From Theobroma cacao (taxonomy: Eukaryota; Streptophyta; Magnoliopsida; Malvales; Malvaceae), in the NCBI RefSeq assembly GCF_000208745.1, contig NC_030858.1, positions 16,780,324-16,844,323 on the forward strand: a DNA stretch of 64,000 nt, written 5' to 3'. The notes below the pieces were generated by a model that saw only the letters and a program-made list of their open reading frames with translations, made no database searches and was not told the DNA's origin. Both the position numbers and the translations under genes were made by a program. Positions within the stretch are counted from its first letter, which is position 1; the number at the start of each line of letters is the position of its first letter. This document shows, piece by piece, positions 1 through 11,800 of this stretch.

Positions 1-452
1 ACTTTTATGCGTACCTCCACGGGGGTAACTCCGTACTCATTAGTATATGGTATAGAAGCAGTTCTATCTGTTGAAGTAGAAATCCCACCATTAAGGGTGT
101 TGATGGAAACAGAATTAGAAGATGCTGAGTTGATTCGCTCTCGCTATGAACAATTGAACCTGATTGAGGAAAAAAGGCTTGTGGCTCTTTGTCATGGCCA
201 GATGTATCAACGAAAGATGATGCGAGCATAGAGAAGAAAGTTCATACCAGGCAATTCCGAGAAGAAGAGTTGGTTCTCAAGAGAATACTCCCTAATCAAA
301 CTGATTTTCGAGGAAAGTGGATGCCAAATTAGGAAGGGCCATATGTGGTAAAGAAGGCTTTTTCAGGAGGAGCTTCAATTTTGGCTGACATGGATGGGGA
401 AGATCTGCCTAATCCGATAAATACGGATGCGGTGAAGAAGTACTATGCTTAA
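1..452 (+). pseudogene. Ty3/gypsy (Tat/Ogre-type) integrase C-terminal end
   Basis: This is the end of a retrotransposon polyprotein that enters from the left edge. An open stretch at 7-231 reads RTSTGVTPYSLVYG, the conserved block at the end of plant Ty3/gypsy integrases, followed by the NLIEEKRLVALCHGQMYQ region. After a stop at 229-231 the same protein continues in another frame (EEELVLKRILPNQ, then EGPYVVKKAFSGGA, then KKYYA) and stops at 450-452. It is therefore frameshifted and dead. Order and strand match the 3' LTR at 2265-4989, so both belong to one element. The lineage (Tat/Ogre) is inferred from protein style and LTR type. Confidence 0.85.
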
Positions 453-2264
453 AAAAAACAAAAACAAAAGCAAAGCAAAAAATATAAATAAAAAGGAAAG
501 GGTTTGTGTTGAAAACCCGAAAAGGGCAACTCATACCCAAAGAAAGAGGCTCAGGCTGAAAACCTGAAAAGGGCAGCTTGTGGCTAAAAGGCAGGGATTT
601 GGAATGAAATTGTCAGTCCAAAGTACTAGATTGAGGTGAAAATGCACTATGAATGGAGCTCCACAATTTCACAAAACAGGGGGAGTTATAAAGTCTGCAA
701 CCTACAGATTTGCTCAAGACATCAATCAAGGACAATTTTTGAAGTCGAAAATCAGATTGATTTCTCTGAATAGTCTGAATGTTCATTACTTAAAAAGATC
801 TAATGTTTGTTTTGTAAATTCTCTTTTCCTTGAATTATTTGAACTTTCATATATGAAACTCTCATTTTCTTCTTTATTTCAACCTCTTTGATTTTTACCG
901 TCCCATGATTTCACATAATGATTGTCATAGAAGTGAATGATGATTAGTAAAAGAAATATGCTAATTAAGCAAGAAATTACAACTCATTGTTTAGCAAAAG
1001 ACTTAATGATGAGACAAAGGAATGGCAGAGCTTTAAACCTGAGATGTCAAAAGAGAGGGTCCTTAGGGGAATCTGGAGTTACCTAAAGCAACCAGAAGGA
1101 AAGTAAATAGGCAAAAATGATCGAAAGCTGTAGTGAAATTTGGATAAAGCAAGAGAAGGGTCTTGGAACCTTAATGAATCATAAACCTGAAAGCATTCCA
1201 TCATTTCAATCATGCATACATGCCTAGCCATGCACATGGTCATTTTCAAAACAAGAATCAAAACTAATTCATGTCCTAAGCTTCGAAAGTAGGGATCCAC
1301 CTGACCTAAAATGTTGAGGTCGTAAAACTTTAATAGAAAGATTTGAGTTTTTCATTGTGAAGTTAATCCAATTAAGTTGGCATCGGTGAATTAAATCGAA
1401 CATATTTTGAGATAGGTCGAGTTTAGATTAAGTCTAAAAATTTCAATTTTTAAATCGAACTTGTTTTAAAATAGATCAAACCTAGGTCAAGCCTAGGAAT
1501 TTTAATTTTTTTACATCGAACCTGTTGTGAGATAGATCGAGCTTAGATTAAGTCTAAGAGTTTCAATTTTTTAATCGAACCTATTATGAGATAGGTCGAG
1601 CCTAAATTAAGTTTAGGAATTTTAATTTTTTACATGGAACCTGTTGTGAGATAAGTCGAGCTTAGATTAAGTCTAAGAATTTCAATTTTCGAACCTGTTT
1701 TAAGATAGGTCAAGCCTAGATTACATCTAAGAATTTTAACTTTTAAATCAAACCTGTTATGAGATAAGTCGAGCCTAAATTAAGTTTAGGAATTTGAATT
1801 TTTTAAATCGAACTTGTTGTGTGATAGGTCGAGTCTAAATTAAGTTTAGGAATTTGAATTTTTAAATCGAACCTGTTGTGAGATAGGTCGAGCCTAAATT
1901 AAGTCTAGGAGTTTCAATTTTTAAATCGAACCTGTTGTGAGATAGGTCGAGCGTAAATTAAGTCTAGAATTTAAATTTTAATTCGAACTTGTCGTGAGAT
2001 AGTTTGAGCCTAAATTAAGTTTAGAAATTTGAATTTTTAAATCGAACCTGTTGTGAGATAGGTCAAGCCTAGATTAAGTTAGGGATTTTAATCGAACCTG
2101 TTTTAATATGAGTCAAGCCTATATCAAGTCTAGGAATTTCAATTTTGTTTAAATCAAACTTATTTTGAGATAAGTCGAAATCAACTAGCTTCGAGATAAG
2201 TCAAATGTGGTGTCTACGTCTTTGCACTATTCTTGATTCTCAAGAATGTACAAAAAGAGGCAAC
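453..2264 (+). other. 3' untranslated region of the Tat-type element
   Basis: A long non-coding spacer between the end of pol and the 3' LTR. The first part (453-650) has two similar blocks reading GAAAACCCGAAAAGGGCA and GAAAACCTGAAAAGGGCAGC, common in this element class. 650-1390 shows no gene. The last part is the tandem array listed separately, and a purine-rich stretch (AAAAAGAGG, 2252-2260) just before the LTR probably serves as polypurine tract. Confidence 0.6.
1394..2185 (+). repeat. Tandem repeat, about 14 units of about 58 bp
   Basis: Each unit carries AATCGAACCTGTTGTGAGAT, then AGGTCGAGCCTAAATTAAG, then a T-rich joint. I count about 14 copies, with the best-conserved ones near 1800-2050 and decay at both ends. 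The array lies in the 3' UTR of the Tat-type element. Variable tandem arrays at this place are known for Tat/Ogre elements and can seed satellite DNA. Confidence 0.9.
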
Positions 2265-4989
2265 TGTAGACACCCATTCAATAAAAATAAATAAATAAAT
2301 AAATATAATAAAAATAAAAAAAATAAAAAATGAAAAAATAAATAAAAATAAAAATAAAAAAAGAAGAGTTTTGAGACTCTCATGGCCTCCATAGTCAACA
2401 AATACGTAGCATTAAATGCTCCTCCAGCGGCCAGGATTTGAAGATCCTGCCTGCAGATCTGTTTTTGACTTGAAGGCCACTTGGGATTCAAGCTGAACCG
2501 AGCATGATTGCTTCCTCTGGTTGTCCAAAAATTTGGACAACTACACTCTATAAGAACCAAAAAGATTTTGAAAGTAAGAGATTTTTTTTTAAAAAAAAAA
2601 AGAAAACCTGGATTCAAGAACAAAAAAAAACCAGATTCAAACAACCAAAACCACAAATCAACCACCAAAAATCCTAAACTACTAGCAGACTACCCTAGCC
2701 ACAATAACAAAATATCAAAGAATCAAAATAAACACAACACAAACAAAAAAAAAAAGAAAACTACTCAGATCTGGTGAGGGGCGGATTTGGGTGTGAAGGA
2801 GAGAGTTGATTTTGGAGAGTGAGAGAAAAAGAGAAAGGTTCGAGGCCAGAGTAAGAGAGTGAAGGGAAAGGTTTCAGGCCAAAGGTGGGGTGGAATCGGC
2901 GGTAAAGGGAGAGAGAAAAGGTTTCAACCTGCCGGTAGGAAGACTTGAAGGATTTGACAAAGAAAAGTGGGATTTTTTAGAGCAAGGAGAGGAAGGCCGG
3001 TGAGAGGAGTTGAAAGATTTTGGGAGAAAAAAAGTTAGATTTTTAGAGAGAGAAGGGAGAGATTCGGCGAGTAAAGAGAGAAAGTGAGAGGGGAAAGTGA
3101 AGAGAGCAAAAAGAAAAGAAAGTTATATACTAGGGTAGGTAGACTAAAATGGTGTCGTTTTAGGGCAGGAGGAGTGGTCATTGAACCGGCATCATTTTGG
3201 GAGGAAAAGTTGCAGCCTGAACGGTGCGCCTTGATTGCAGAAGAAGTGGGCTTATGGAGCTGTTGTGGGCCTACGCGAGGTCTAGTTTTTGGCCAGTCTA
3301 AGCCCGAACCTTGGTATATTCTAGTCTCTAAAGCTATTGGGTTTGAATCTTTTATGTCTGTTTTGAATTTTTTTTTTGTTTTATTTCTTTATTTATTTTA
3401 GTTATTTTTAGGAAAATAAAATGACAACTTTATATATAAAAAGAATGGAAGAAGGTAAAAATATAGGAATATATATATTTAAGAATATGATAAGTAATAA
3501 TAAAATTAGGTAGAAGTAGTTATTTAGTTATAAAAGTAGGTCAAATATATATATATATAGAGGAATAAAAAATACACTTAGTTGCTAAAACTAAACATAT
3601 AAAACATATATATAAATAAAATGTGAAGAAATAAAATTGGTAATTGAAAGAGATAGTTTTATGTAAAATGTAGAGATAATGAAAATAAAATAAAATAATT
3701 AATTATTCAATATAGATAAAGTAATTTTTTAAATTTAATACCGATGATGGGATGTCCATTCGGAGCTCGAGAAGTCGAAATTCTGAGTAAACTTCCCTAG
3801 GTTAGGGGTTTCAATTAAGACTCCACCAGTATGATGGGAGGGTCTTAATTTGGAGTTCCAATATTCCTAATTTTAAATGAAATAAAAACTATACTTAATC
3901 ACCAATTGATCAAAAAAAATATAAAGAAATAAGAAACCAATGATAACAATAAATTTGTTAATCATAATAATAAAAATAAAATAAATATGCATAAATAATA
4001 ATAACTACATACGATAAAAATCTGTTGTTTAAAGATAAAATAAATAAAGTATATGACAAATTGCAAATGATTTTATAAAAATAATAAATAAATGTAAAAT
4101 ATTTGTTCATAATAAATAAGCTCAAAGAAAAGTAGTAAATAAGAAACAAATATTGAAATTATGAGTACGTCGCGTATCATTGTTGCATTGTTAAATGTCA
4201 TGGCATATGGACATATTCTGTATACGGGCAGAATCCCGAGGATGGGACTTTTCGAAAAAGCTTGCAAATGTGAGTTTCTCCGGTAAATTCCCTAGGTGAA
4301 AAGGTATCCCCGAATCCCACCTGTACGATGAGAGGGTTCGGAGGGATATCTTTGATAAAAAGTTTTTGTCCGCATTAGGATTTGCATTCATGAAAACACT
4401 ATTTTTTTCTTACTCACAAACAACTATCCCGATGATGGGATTTAGCTTGTAAGCTTGCGAAGGCGAGTTTCTATGGTATTTCTCTAGGTGAGAGAATACT
4501 CTCAGATCTCACTAGTATGATGGGCGAATTCGGAAAGTACGCTCAATAAAAGGTTTTCGTTTGGCATTATCTTGATTTTATGCCATACATTTCACGATTG
4601 CATCATGTGTGCGCCAAACCCGTAAAATATTTTGACTTGATTAATAGAATAAAAGACAAATTAAATAAATAACAATTAAGGAAATATAAGAATAAAATTA
4701 ATGGGTTAGGATAATATATGATTAAATGGTACTGTTCGTGGAACGAGCGTCATAGGGGTGCTAACCCTTCCTTGTGCTTAACCGTACTCCCGAACCCAAC
4801 TCTAAAAAATACGTAGGTCGATTTATCGTTCTTTTGACAATTCCTACGTTAATTTAGGATTTTGCCGAATAAAACAAACTTATTAGGTGGCCAATCACAC
4901 CTAGATAAAAAAAGATTGGTGGCGACTCCAAGATATTTTATTTTCGCCCACGTCTAGCGGACGGGTTCCCAGACTCGCACGTTACGACA
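2265..4989 (+). repeat. 3' LTR of the Tat-type Ty3/gypsy element
   Basis: It begins TGTAGACACCC and ends with CGCACGTTACGACA, both typical of Tat/Ogre LTRs; the conserved block GGTGGCGACTCC lies just before the end. At about 2.7 kb the length is normal for the lineage. The downstream flank is the coding sequence of an opposite-strand Athila-type element, so the LTR end is sharp. The 5' LTR lies left of the window, so the target-site duplication (expected CAACT, 4990-4994) cannot be verified. Short open frames inside are not genes. Confidence 0.85.
3740..4550 (+). repeat. Three degenerate direct repeats inside the Tat LTR
   Basis: A block beginning CCCGATGATGGGA (or a variant), followed by a GAG..TTTC stretch, CCCTAGGTGA and then a CCAC..TATGATGGG stretch, occurs near 3743-3860, 4228-4350 and 4423-4550. 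The copies are diverged, and the last two are the most alike. This is an internal structural feature of the LTR. Confidence 0.6.
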
Positions 4990-5227
4990 CAACTATCTGT
5001 ATATGGATACTTAGTTGCATTGAACAAATTAAACACTATTTTCTCTTCTCCAACTTTGGAAGTTATTTTGCCATTCTTCACATCTATGATTATCCTTACT
5101 GTAGCTAAGTATGGTCATCCCAAAATAAGAGGAATTTCAACATCATCTTCCATCTCAAGCACAATGAAGTCCACCGGAATGTACAACTTCCCAACTTTAA
5201 CCAAGACATCCTCTATAATCCCAATAG
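4990..5227 (-). pseudogene. Athila-type protease region, distal part
   Basis: Read on the minus strand, this encodes GIIEDVLVKVGKLYIPVDFI, then VLEMEDDVEIPLILG and RPYLAT, the aspartic-protease region of Athila-type Ty3/gypsy elements, ending in KYPYTDS where the Tat LTR begins. It continues the sequence at 6656-6830; the two were separated by the solo LTR at 5228-6655. The element is truncated here by the Tat insertion, and reverse transcriptase and integrase are not in the window. Confidence 0.85.
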
Positions 5228-6655
5228 TGATAATTCTATTTTATAGAATTATTTTATTCTAATTTTGTTATAAAATATTAGCTAAGTCCTCAATTTTCAA
5301 TTATAATTTACTTATTTTTGGTTGTTTTTATAATTAGGTTACTTTTAAGTTAGTTATTTTAATTTTATGTTATTTCTTTTAATTTTTTTATTATTTATTA
5401 GTTTTTATATTTTTTTGTAGGATTAAAAGAGATTGGGCTTAATTTTGGAAAGTAAAGTGTTGAAAGACCTAGAATCTGCTTGCACATACTTCAGTATTTT
5501 GGCCATATCTTGAGCTACAGAACTCCAAATGAGGATATTCTTGGACCATTGGAAAGCTGAGAGACAAAGATACAACTTTTATAAAGATCACTTTGCCACA
5601 TTTCTGCATCAAAGATGGAGAAAATTGCCTTGAAAAACGGCTGGACATACTGTATCGGGAATGGAAATTTGTAAAGATTGACAATTGATTTTTGGTCTTT
5701 TTATTACACTTTTAAGCCCAATTAAACCCTAGGTCAGCTTAAGGAACTTTAGGTTTAGACTATTAGTATAAATAAGATAAGTTTAACAACATTAGACACA
5801 TAACTTTTGAGAGATTCAAGAAGTTACAAGTTGAGGCTGAAACTTGGAGATCAAGGCGGAAAATATTGTTTTGTTTTCTTCCTTAGCTTTTATCTTTCTT
5901 GATACTTTCAATGGTTGAATTTTAAACAATGTTATTTTATTTTGCAATTATGAGTAGCTAAATTTCTTTTTCTAGGATTGCAATTGAACCACATGTAATC
6001 TAAATTTTTAATCTCTTTCTTACTTATCTTTAATGGGATTGTTTATTCCAATTTGGTCTTAATGCTTTTAATTGCTTGGCCACCAATTAAATTGATCTAG
6101 GAACCTAAACAAACTTGGGAAAGGGAGTTTAGAGTAAACTAGAATTAGGATAGCATATGATCATATTAATTGATTTGCGTATAGGATAGGGATATACCTA
6201 TAGGCCATATGTAGCCAGATTAAAGCCTGAACTTAATGAGTCTATTTTAATTTCAATTCACATAGGGATATAGTGTTTTGGTTAAAATAGATATTTTTAT
6301 AAGATGAGTGGAGAGACCCTTACAAATAACTTAGGACTCTAGGTTAGCAATTCAACCCATTGAAATAAGTTAAGGAAGAGAGGTAAGATTTAGATGAAGT
6401 GTGAGGGATATTGTAATCCTAGGCTTGTTTGATTTGATATTTTCTAAAGTTATTATTATTTTGATTTTTCTTGTTAGTTTTAATTTTAGTTAATCAGTTT
6501 TAGTTAATTAATTTTGATTATTTGGATAAGATTAAATTGTTCTAATTTTAGTACTTAGTAAAGTTTTAGATCAATTCCCTGTGGGATCGATACTCTGCTT
6601 GCTAATATACTATCTATTCGATACGTATACTTGCGTAGTAGGATTTTAACTAACA
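5228..6655 (+). repeat. Solo LTR, Athila-like, nested in Athila gag-pro
   Basis: It starts TGATAATTCTATTTTATAGA (a short palindrome typical of Athila LTR starts). Its end has the hallmark of these LTRs: a TCCCTGTGGGATCGATACTC block, then a TACTTGCGTAGTA block, then TTTTAACTAACA. There is no internal region, so it is a solo LTR of about 1.43 kb. Removing it rejoins the minus-strand protease frame (RTIRYP to GIIEDVL). The flanks ATAG and ACAG suggest a decayed target duplication; the end could also be at 6658. Confidence 0.8.
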
Positions 6656-7625
6656 ACAGGATATCTGATTGTTCTGTCTACCAATTGCAAAGAAACTGTA
6701 GTAGGTTGTATCTTATTAAGTCCAAGTTTCCTACCAATAAACAAAGCCATTATTGAAACACTAGCACTCGAATCACGTAAAGCTTTAGAAATTTTAAAAT
6801 TACCAATAGTGCAAAGAATAAAAAAATCCTTGAATCCTTAATCTTTGGTGAAAGCTTATTCTGAACAATGGCACTACACTCCTCTATAAGTGCAACAGTT
6901 TCAATTTCCTCTTCTTAGTCAAGATGTCTTTTAAGAATTTAACATAACTTGACATTTGTTTCAAAGCTTCAACAAAAGGAATATTAATATGCAACTTTTT
7001 AAATACCTCAAGAAATCTCTAGAATTGTTTATCAAGTTTCTGTTTCTGTAAATGTTAAGGAAAATATGGTGGAGGTGTGGGAGTAGTTTTTAATTATGAT
7101 TTCTTCTTTGAATTTTCAACAGATTTTTCAACCACAATTTCTTTTTCAACATCTTTTGTAATTTTTTTTCATCAGAATTAATTGAAATTTCAAAATTCAA
7201 CTCTTTACCACTTACCTATTTTCCTCTTCTAATTGTGATTGCATTACAATGCTCTTTTCCTTCTATTATAGAATTTGGTTCAATGTCACCAGGTAACATA
7301 CCTTGAGGTCTACTATTGATGGCACTAGCTAGTTGGCCCACTTATGTCTCAATATGTTTGATTGATGCTACTTGACTTTGAATGATGTCATCATTCTTTG
7401 TCATGTAGTCATCTTTGCCATTAATTGCATGAACATCTCCTCCGTTGGAGGCTTTTTCTCTAGCATAGGAACTTTAGGTGGAAATCCAAAAGGCAAGTTT
7501 GGCTTAGATGCTAATGAAGATCCTTGGTTGTTGTACCATGAAAAATTAGGATGATTTCTCCAACCAAGATTATAAGTGTTAGAATAAGGATTATTGTTTT
7601 GCTACCTATTTTCAACAAACTTAAT
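6656..7625 (-). pseudogene. Athila-type gag and protease (Ty3/gypsy), proximal part
   Basis: Minus-strand translation gives NNNPYSNTYNLGWRNHPNFS near 7600-7540, the conserved gag C-terminal block of Athila elements. Next come LPFGFPPKVPMLEKKPPTEE, a frameshift near 7405, then SQVASIKHIET and VGQLASAINSRPQGMLPGDI. The protease part (IGNFKISKAL, then IGRKLGLNKIQPTTVSLQLV) runs down to 6657. The protease active-site Asp in the expected D(L/S)GAS block is degraded to DSSAS, and there are several stops. The gag N-terminus and primer site are missing, so a deletion joins gag directly to the LTR remnant at 7626. Confidence 0.85.
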
Positions 7626-8445
7626 AGGTATTGTTTTGCCTGATTTTAAACATTGAAACCAGACTAAGAAAAATAAAGAATAAAGAAACTCCAAGAGTTG
7701 AAATCTTGATCTCCAAATCTTCTTAAATCCTTCAATTGCTTCTCAGATCTAATGAGACTTTTTTAAATGATTTTGTGGCTAAATCTTAACTTTAAATCTT
7801 GTGTTTTTCGTTTTTCTAAAAGTCCTTTGAAATGTTGCTTTAATAAGGCTTTGAAATTACACCAAGTTGGGTGAAGAAAGAAGTCAATTCTAATAAGGAT
7901 TTCCTCATCGGACTACATGAGCCATGGCTTACCTCCATCAAGGTCATGGCCTTGATCATTTAATTTACAAAATTCATGATTTAATTTTTCTCTCTAGGAC
8001 TACAGCAATGCTTCAACTTTGACAAGGTTTTTAACCACCTTCCAAGCCTAACTGAGAAAAGTGGTAAACATAAAAGTTATATATTTTTCGCTTAGACTTT
8101 TAATGGTTCAAAAATCACCTCATTCGGAGTTTTGCAAAGAGAGTTATGGTTAAAATACCGAGATATGTGTAGTGAAAGTCTGCATCTCATAATTTCTCTC
8201 CTTTTTCCATTAGAAGTCCTTCGTCAATAAACACCTACAAAAGCAAAAATAAATTAATAACAACTTATCTTAGGCACATAACCATCAATTTAAACACAAG
8301 ATTAACTCAGATTAGCTTGACTCACCTAATTAACTAACTTAAAATAATTAAATAAAATCTAATTAATCTTTATTCATTACTATAAGAACTTAGCTAAATT
8401 ACTATCAAAATTAAGTCCAAATAACTCTATATTATAGAGTTATCA
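7626..8445 (-). repeat. Truncated LTR of an Athila-type element (minus strand)
   Basis: On the minus strand it starts at 8445 with TGATAACTCTATAATATAGA, the same kind of palindromic start as the solo LTR at 5228. It follows the same plan: AATTAAGTGG-like AT-rich DNA, then the TTTGCAAAACTCCGAATGAG block and the TTTTGAACCATTAAAAGTC block. The 3' end (the GATCGATAC..GCGTAGTA part) and the primer site are missing. It is probably the 5' LTR of the gag-pro relic to its left. Confidence 0.7.
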
Positions 8446-9435
8446 AATGGCCCTTGGTACATACTTACAAAAGCTCATTAACTCTTTAGGGAGATAACCC
8501 CTAAGGGAAGAAGTGTCCCTATTTCACGCATTGTGATGGTCCTTGGTGGCATAGGTGTAAAAGCTCGTTAACTTTTTATGAGGGTGAGTATTCATCAGAT
8601 TATTGGGCTGTCTCATTAGTTACGGTATATTTGTGGTTAACCATCTAGGGTTGCCCCTATGGCCGCTGATAGAGCATTTGCATTATCGATCCCTTCGCAC
8701 TTATTTCAATATTAATAAAATATTTTTCCCTTGTGTGGAACCAGTAGTTGCGTATATGACATTCACTATGTCCTATGATTTTGCTATTACATTTTATAAA
8801 CTAACTCGTCAGTATAATATATGTTTACTTAAATACAATTGAGTTATTTATTATCTTGTGTGGAAGCATCCACCCAAGTGCCGCATAGGCTATTGCATAT
8901 TTGAGCTAAGAAGCATAATCCACGACACCAGCACTCATTCAACCCAAATCTTCTCTTCTAACTTTGTTTTATGCATTCGCTGCCTTAGCACTTGGTTCCT
9001 ATCTAAAAGCACGATCTCACCAGTACCTTGTCTAGGGACATCCTACTCTGTCCTCGTGCTTTTTGATCATCTGCTATCTGGTATATTAAAAACCTTTTAA
9101 GTTTGCCACTCTTTCTCTCTTTCTCCGTTATTCTCGGCCCATTACTACAATGCCACTTTGCCTCGCTATTTTACAAAAAAAAAATCTTCCACAATCTGTC
9201 ACAAAATACTTACGAAGACATTTTGTTGATAGATTATGCTATTACTTTTAATATAAGTATAGGCGTTTAGCTAAACAAATTCCAAGGCAAAGGCATGTTT
9301 TACTTTCGGGTCTATTCTAGATTGAGGCTCATTTTCATAGTTTCGTTCAAATTTTGGAAGGGAATGATCATTCTGCTCAAAAGGTTTATTGCATGTTTGA
9401 CCAAAATGGCTCTTCTTCTTTTCACCATGGTATTA
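8446..9435. other. Unassigned intergenic DNA with an 89-bp tandem duplication
   Basis: No gene recognised. Near the left edge a unit of about 89 bp is repeated: ATGGCCCTTGGTACATAC at 8447 and ATGGTCCTTGGTGGCATAG at 8536, both followed by a GTTAACTTTTT-like string. Short open frames at 8603-9100 on the plus strand show no family motif. It is probably decayed repeat DNA flanking the Athila element. Confidence 0.5.
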
Positions 9436-9439
9436 ACCA

Positions 9440-10325
9440 TTCCTTACCTTAAGGAATAGAAATAACATTTTATGGATCATTTTATCCATCAAAATTTTAT
9501 GAATTCCCAACTTCGTTCCTAAGGTAGGAGAGAGAATATAGTTAAGGACCAGATTCTGACCAAACATCTATCGTCAAAAAATTACAAATTATATCAATAA
9601 AAAGCTATGGTTTTCGAAGGTGATGGAATGATCTTTTGATGGCCAAATCCGACTGAGAAAGATCAGTAAAGGGCGCCAAACCGTTAGATCTAGCTGCTGG
9701 TAGCCGTTGAATGGTGCGTTGTGGGCTAGGTTTGGCCACGTAAAATACCATAATGGCATGCTAAGGAGACAATTAGGGAGTCGGAATTGCCGAAAGGACT
9801 TTTCGATGACGTTATTTGACCATGCCAGCACTTGAGGTCCAAGTCTAAGCGACCTAATCATCTGGTCATTGCAAGGCCATTACGGTGTGTTGGTGGTTTG
9901 ATTTGCTCACTAGCAACACTTAGGTGCTCGATCAGAGACCAGATTTCGTCGCTGGCCAGTTGCGAAGGAAGAAAGAAAAGAAGGAAAGAGAAAAAGAAAA
10001 AGAAAAAATTGGAGAGGAAAAGGAAAAATTAAAATGAAAAAAATAATAATAAAATACTAATAAAAATTTTAATTATAGTGAAAATATTTTTTATAATAAA
10101 TTTTGATTATTTATATAAAAGGGAAAATCAATCTTTTATATTCATTCCAATCATATTTTTTAAACTAGTAGAACATATTAATAGTATTCTTAATATATTT
10201 CATTCCAATAAATCAAACCTTATAATATATAGTTATTTTATTTTATTCTTCCACTTTTCTATTCCTATAAAATAATCATTTCATTCTTCATTTATTTCAT
10301 TCAGTGAACTAAACATACTAACACT
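9440..10325 (-). mobile_element. Candidate non-autonomous DNA transposon, copy 1
   Basis: On the minus strand it opens near 10325 with GTTAGTATGTTTAGTTCACT, followed by an AT-rich arm rich in GGAATGAA and GGAATAGAA words, a pyrimidine tract (10015-9960), and a GC-richer core (9960-9620). It closes with a CTATTCCTTAAGGTAAGGAA block near 9460. The same order of parts occurs at 61741-62400 on the plus strand. Ends and target duplication are not resolved and no transposase is visible. Confidence 0.4.
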
Positions 10326-10329
10326 TTTA

Positions 10330-10875
10330 CAAACATATTAGCACTATGAAATCAAAAAGACCCAAAACATAAAAGGCCATCGCTTCAACTGGACTAGCAT
10401 GACGAGGAAAAATTTACAAAAAATGAAAAAAGAAGTGAATACTTTTAAAGAAATAGTTGTAAGACTTTTTTATAAAAAAAGGATTTCAACGTTTTAATTA
10501 AAAAAATCTTTCACGTAATTTAATCAAATGTACATTCATGATATAATTTTAAACAAATTAAAATGATTATAGAATATGCCTGATTTTATATCGGACTAAA
10601 GTAACATGTCTTCATGCATTATCTAATGGACTCGCTTTTGTTTAATCTCAGTGGGCGTAGAGTTGATGTCAATGGTATTCCTTGGGCTAGTTGTCGTGCT
10701 GGGAGTTACATGGTGATTTTTTGGAAATGGTGAAACACCTTCATTGTTTAAGGTAAGACTGTTAGCACAAAAAAGTCGTCTTGTTAATTTGATTCGTAAC
10801 TTGCCATCCGTTGTTCATCATTCTTGTTTAAAAACCCTTGAGTGTGTGAGTTCCAAATTGAAGAAAGGAAATAGT
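10330..10875. other. AT-rich intergenic DNA
   Basis: I see no gene. The part from about 10640 (GTGGGCGTAGAGTTGATGTC onward) may be decayed coding sequence upstream of the RNase H relic at 10876, since it is GC-richer and on the same strand, but I could not identify it. Confidence 0.4.
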
Positions 10876-11340
10876 TATTGGTTGGTCCAATCCTCCTTCA
10901 GGATGGTGGCTTTCTTTGAATTCGGATGGCACTTATCATCAATCTATAGAACTCACGACAGTAGGTAAAGTTCTTCAAAACTCTGCAGATAAATGGAAGG
11001 GTGGTTTTTCACTTCATCTTTGGAAGTGTACGACATAGTCTGTGAAACTTTGGGGAATGTATCGGGGATTATGTCTAGCTTGGGACTCGAGCCATCGAAT
11101 AATCGACCTTCAAATTTACAGCAAGCTTGTTGTTGTGTAGGCAATTACTTCCTCGCCAGTTCATCGATGTTTAGCTTTGACTTAGTTCAAGCTATTTAGA
11201 TTCTTATACGTTGTCGTTGGGAAGTCCATATTTGTCGTGTCTTTAGCGAGGAAAATGATGATTGTCCTTTGACCAGGGCTTGCGACTTGTTGATGAATGA
11301 TGTGATGGGGGTGTGTTTCCCTATTGATGTGAAAATTGTC
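10876..11340 (+). pseudogene. RNase H-like (RVT_3) domain relic
   Basis: Joining frames gives the order expected for the plant RVT_3 RNase H-like family: WSNPPSGWWLSLNSDGTYHQ (first strand with the DG active-site region) near 10885-10945, VGKVLQNSADKWKGGFSLHL near 10965-11025, VKLWGMYRGLCLAWDSSHR (central helix) near 11040-11100, and RRWEVHICRVFSEENDDC (the W.v.i.HvyREgN block) near 11210-11265. Several stops and frameshifts show it is dead. Such domains occur as the 3' end of LINE-type polyproteins and as stand-alone plant proteins; the source here is undecided. Confidence 0.75.
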
Positions 11341-11800
11341 AGATGAAAAGAGTGATTACATATAGATAAAATTGATTGGAATGCCGGCCTCTCCGTACTT
11401 GGCCCGGTGCTACACCCAAGACCATTTGTGAGAGCTATGAAGGGGTTGGGTTCGAACCAAGGCAACGTCCCCCATCCCCAATGTTCCTCCTGTACAAAAA
11501 TCTGCAATTGATATATGTTTAATATATTTAGGATTTAATCTAAAACAAATTGAAAAGAAAACGCAGATAATCTCACAAAATTATATCATATAAAAGCTGT
11601 CTCATATAATCCATTATCTATCTCAATAATAAGTGATTTCAAATTTAAATATTACCACTTTATCCTTAATCTTGAATGTGCTTGTATTTTTGTGGAGCAC
11701 AACATTTCGGGTTTTGACCTAAAAATTAAATAATTTATCAACTATATGTACCTAAAAAATTTTTACAAAATCTCTCTCGAGTTGATTTAGGTAAAATTAA
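11341..11800. other. Intergenic DNA without a recognised gene
   Basis: A GC-richer patch at 11375-11500 (TTGGGTTCGAACCAAGGCAA near 11445) contains a tRNA-B-box-like GGTTCGAACC but no cloverleaf could be drawn around it. The rest is AT-rich. Confidence 0.4.

Noticed and set aside
2240..2777. Overlapping frames of 142 and 89 codons at the LTR start
   Set aside because: They consist of A/T homopolymer translation (Lys, Asn, Phe, Leu runs) within LTR sequence.
3084..3401. 105-codon open frame inside the Tat LTR
   Set aside because: It lies wholly within the LTR, has no family motif and ends in a T-rich run; it is chance coding potential.
9589..9861. 90-codon minus-strand frame
   Set aside because: No signal peptide, domain or conserved block; it sits in the GC-richer core of a candidate transposon.
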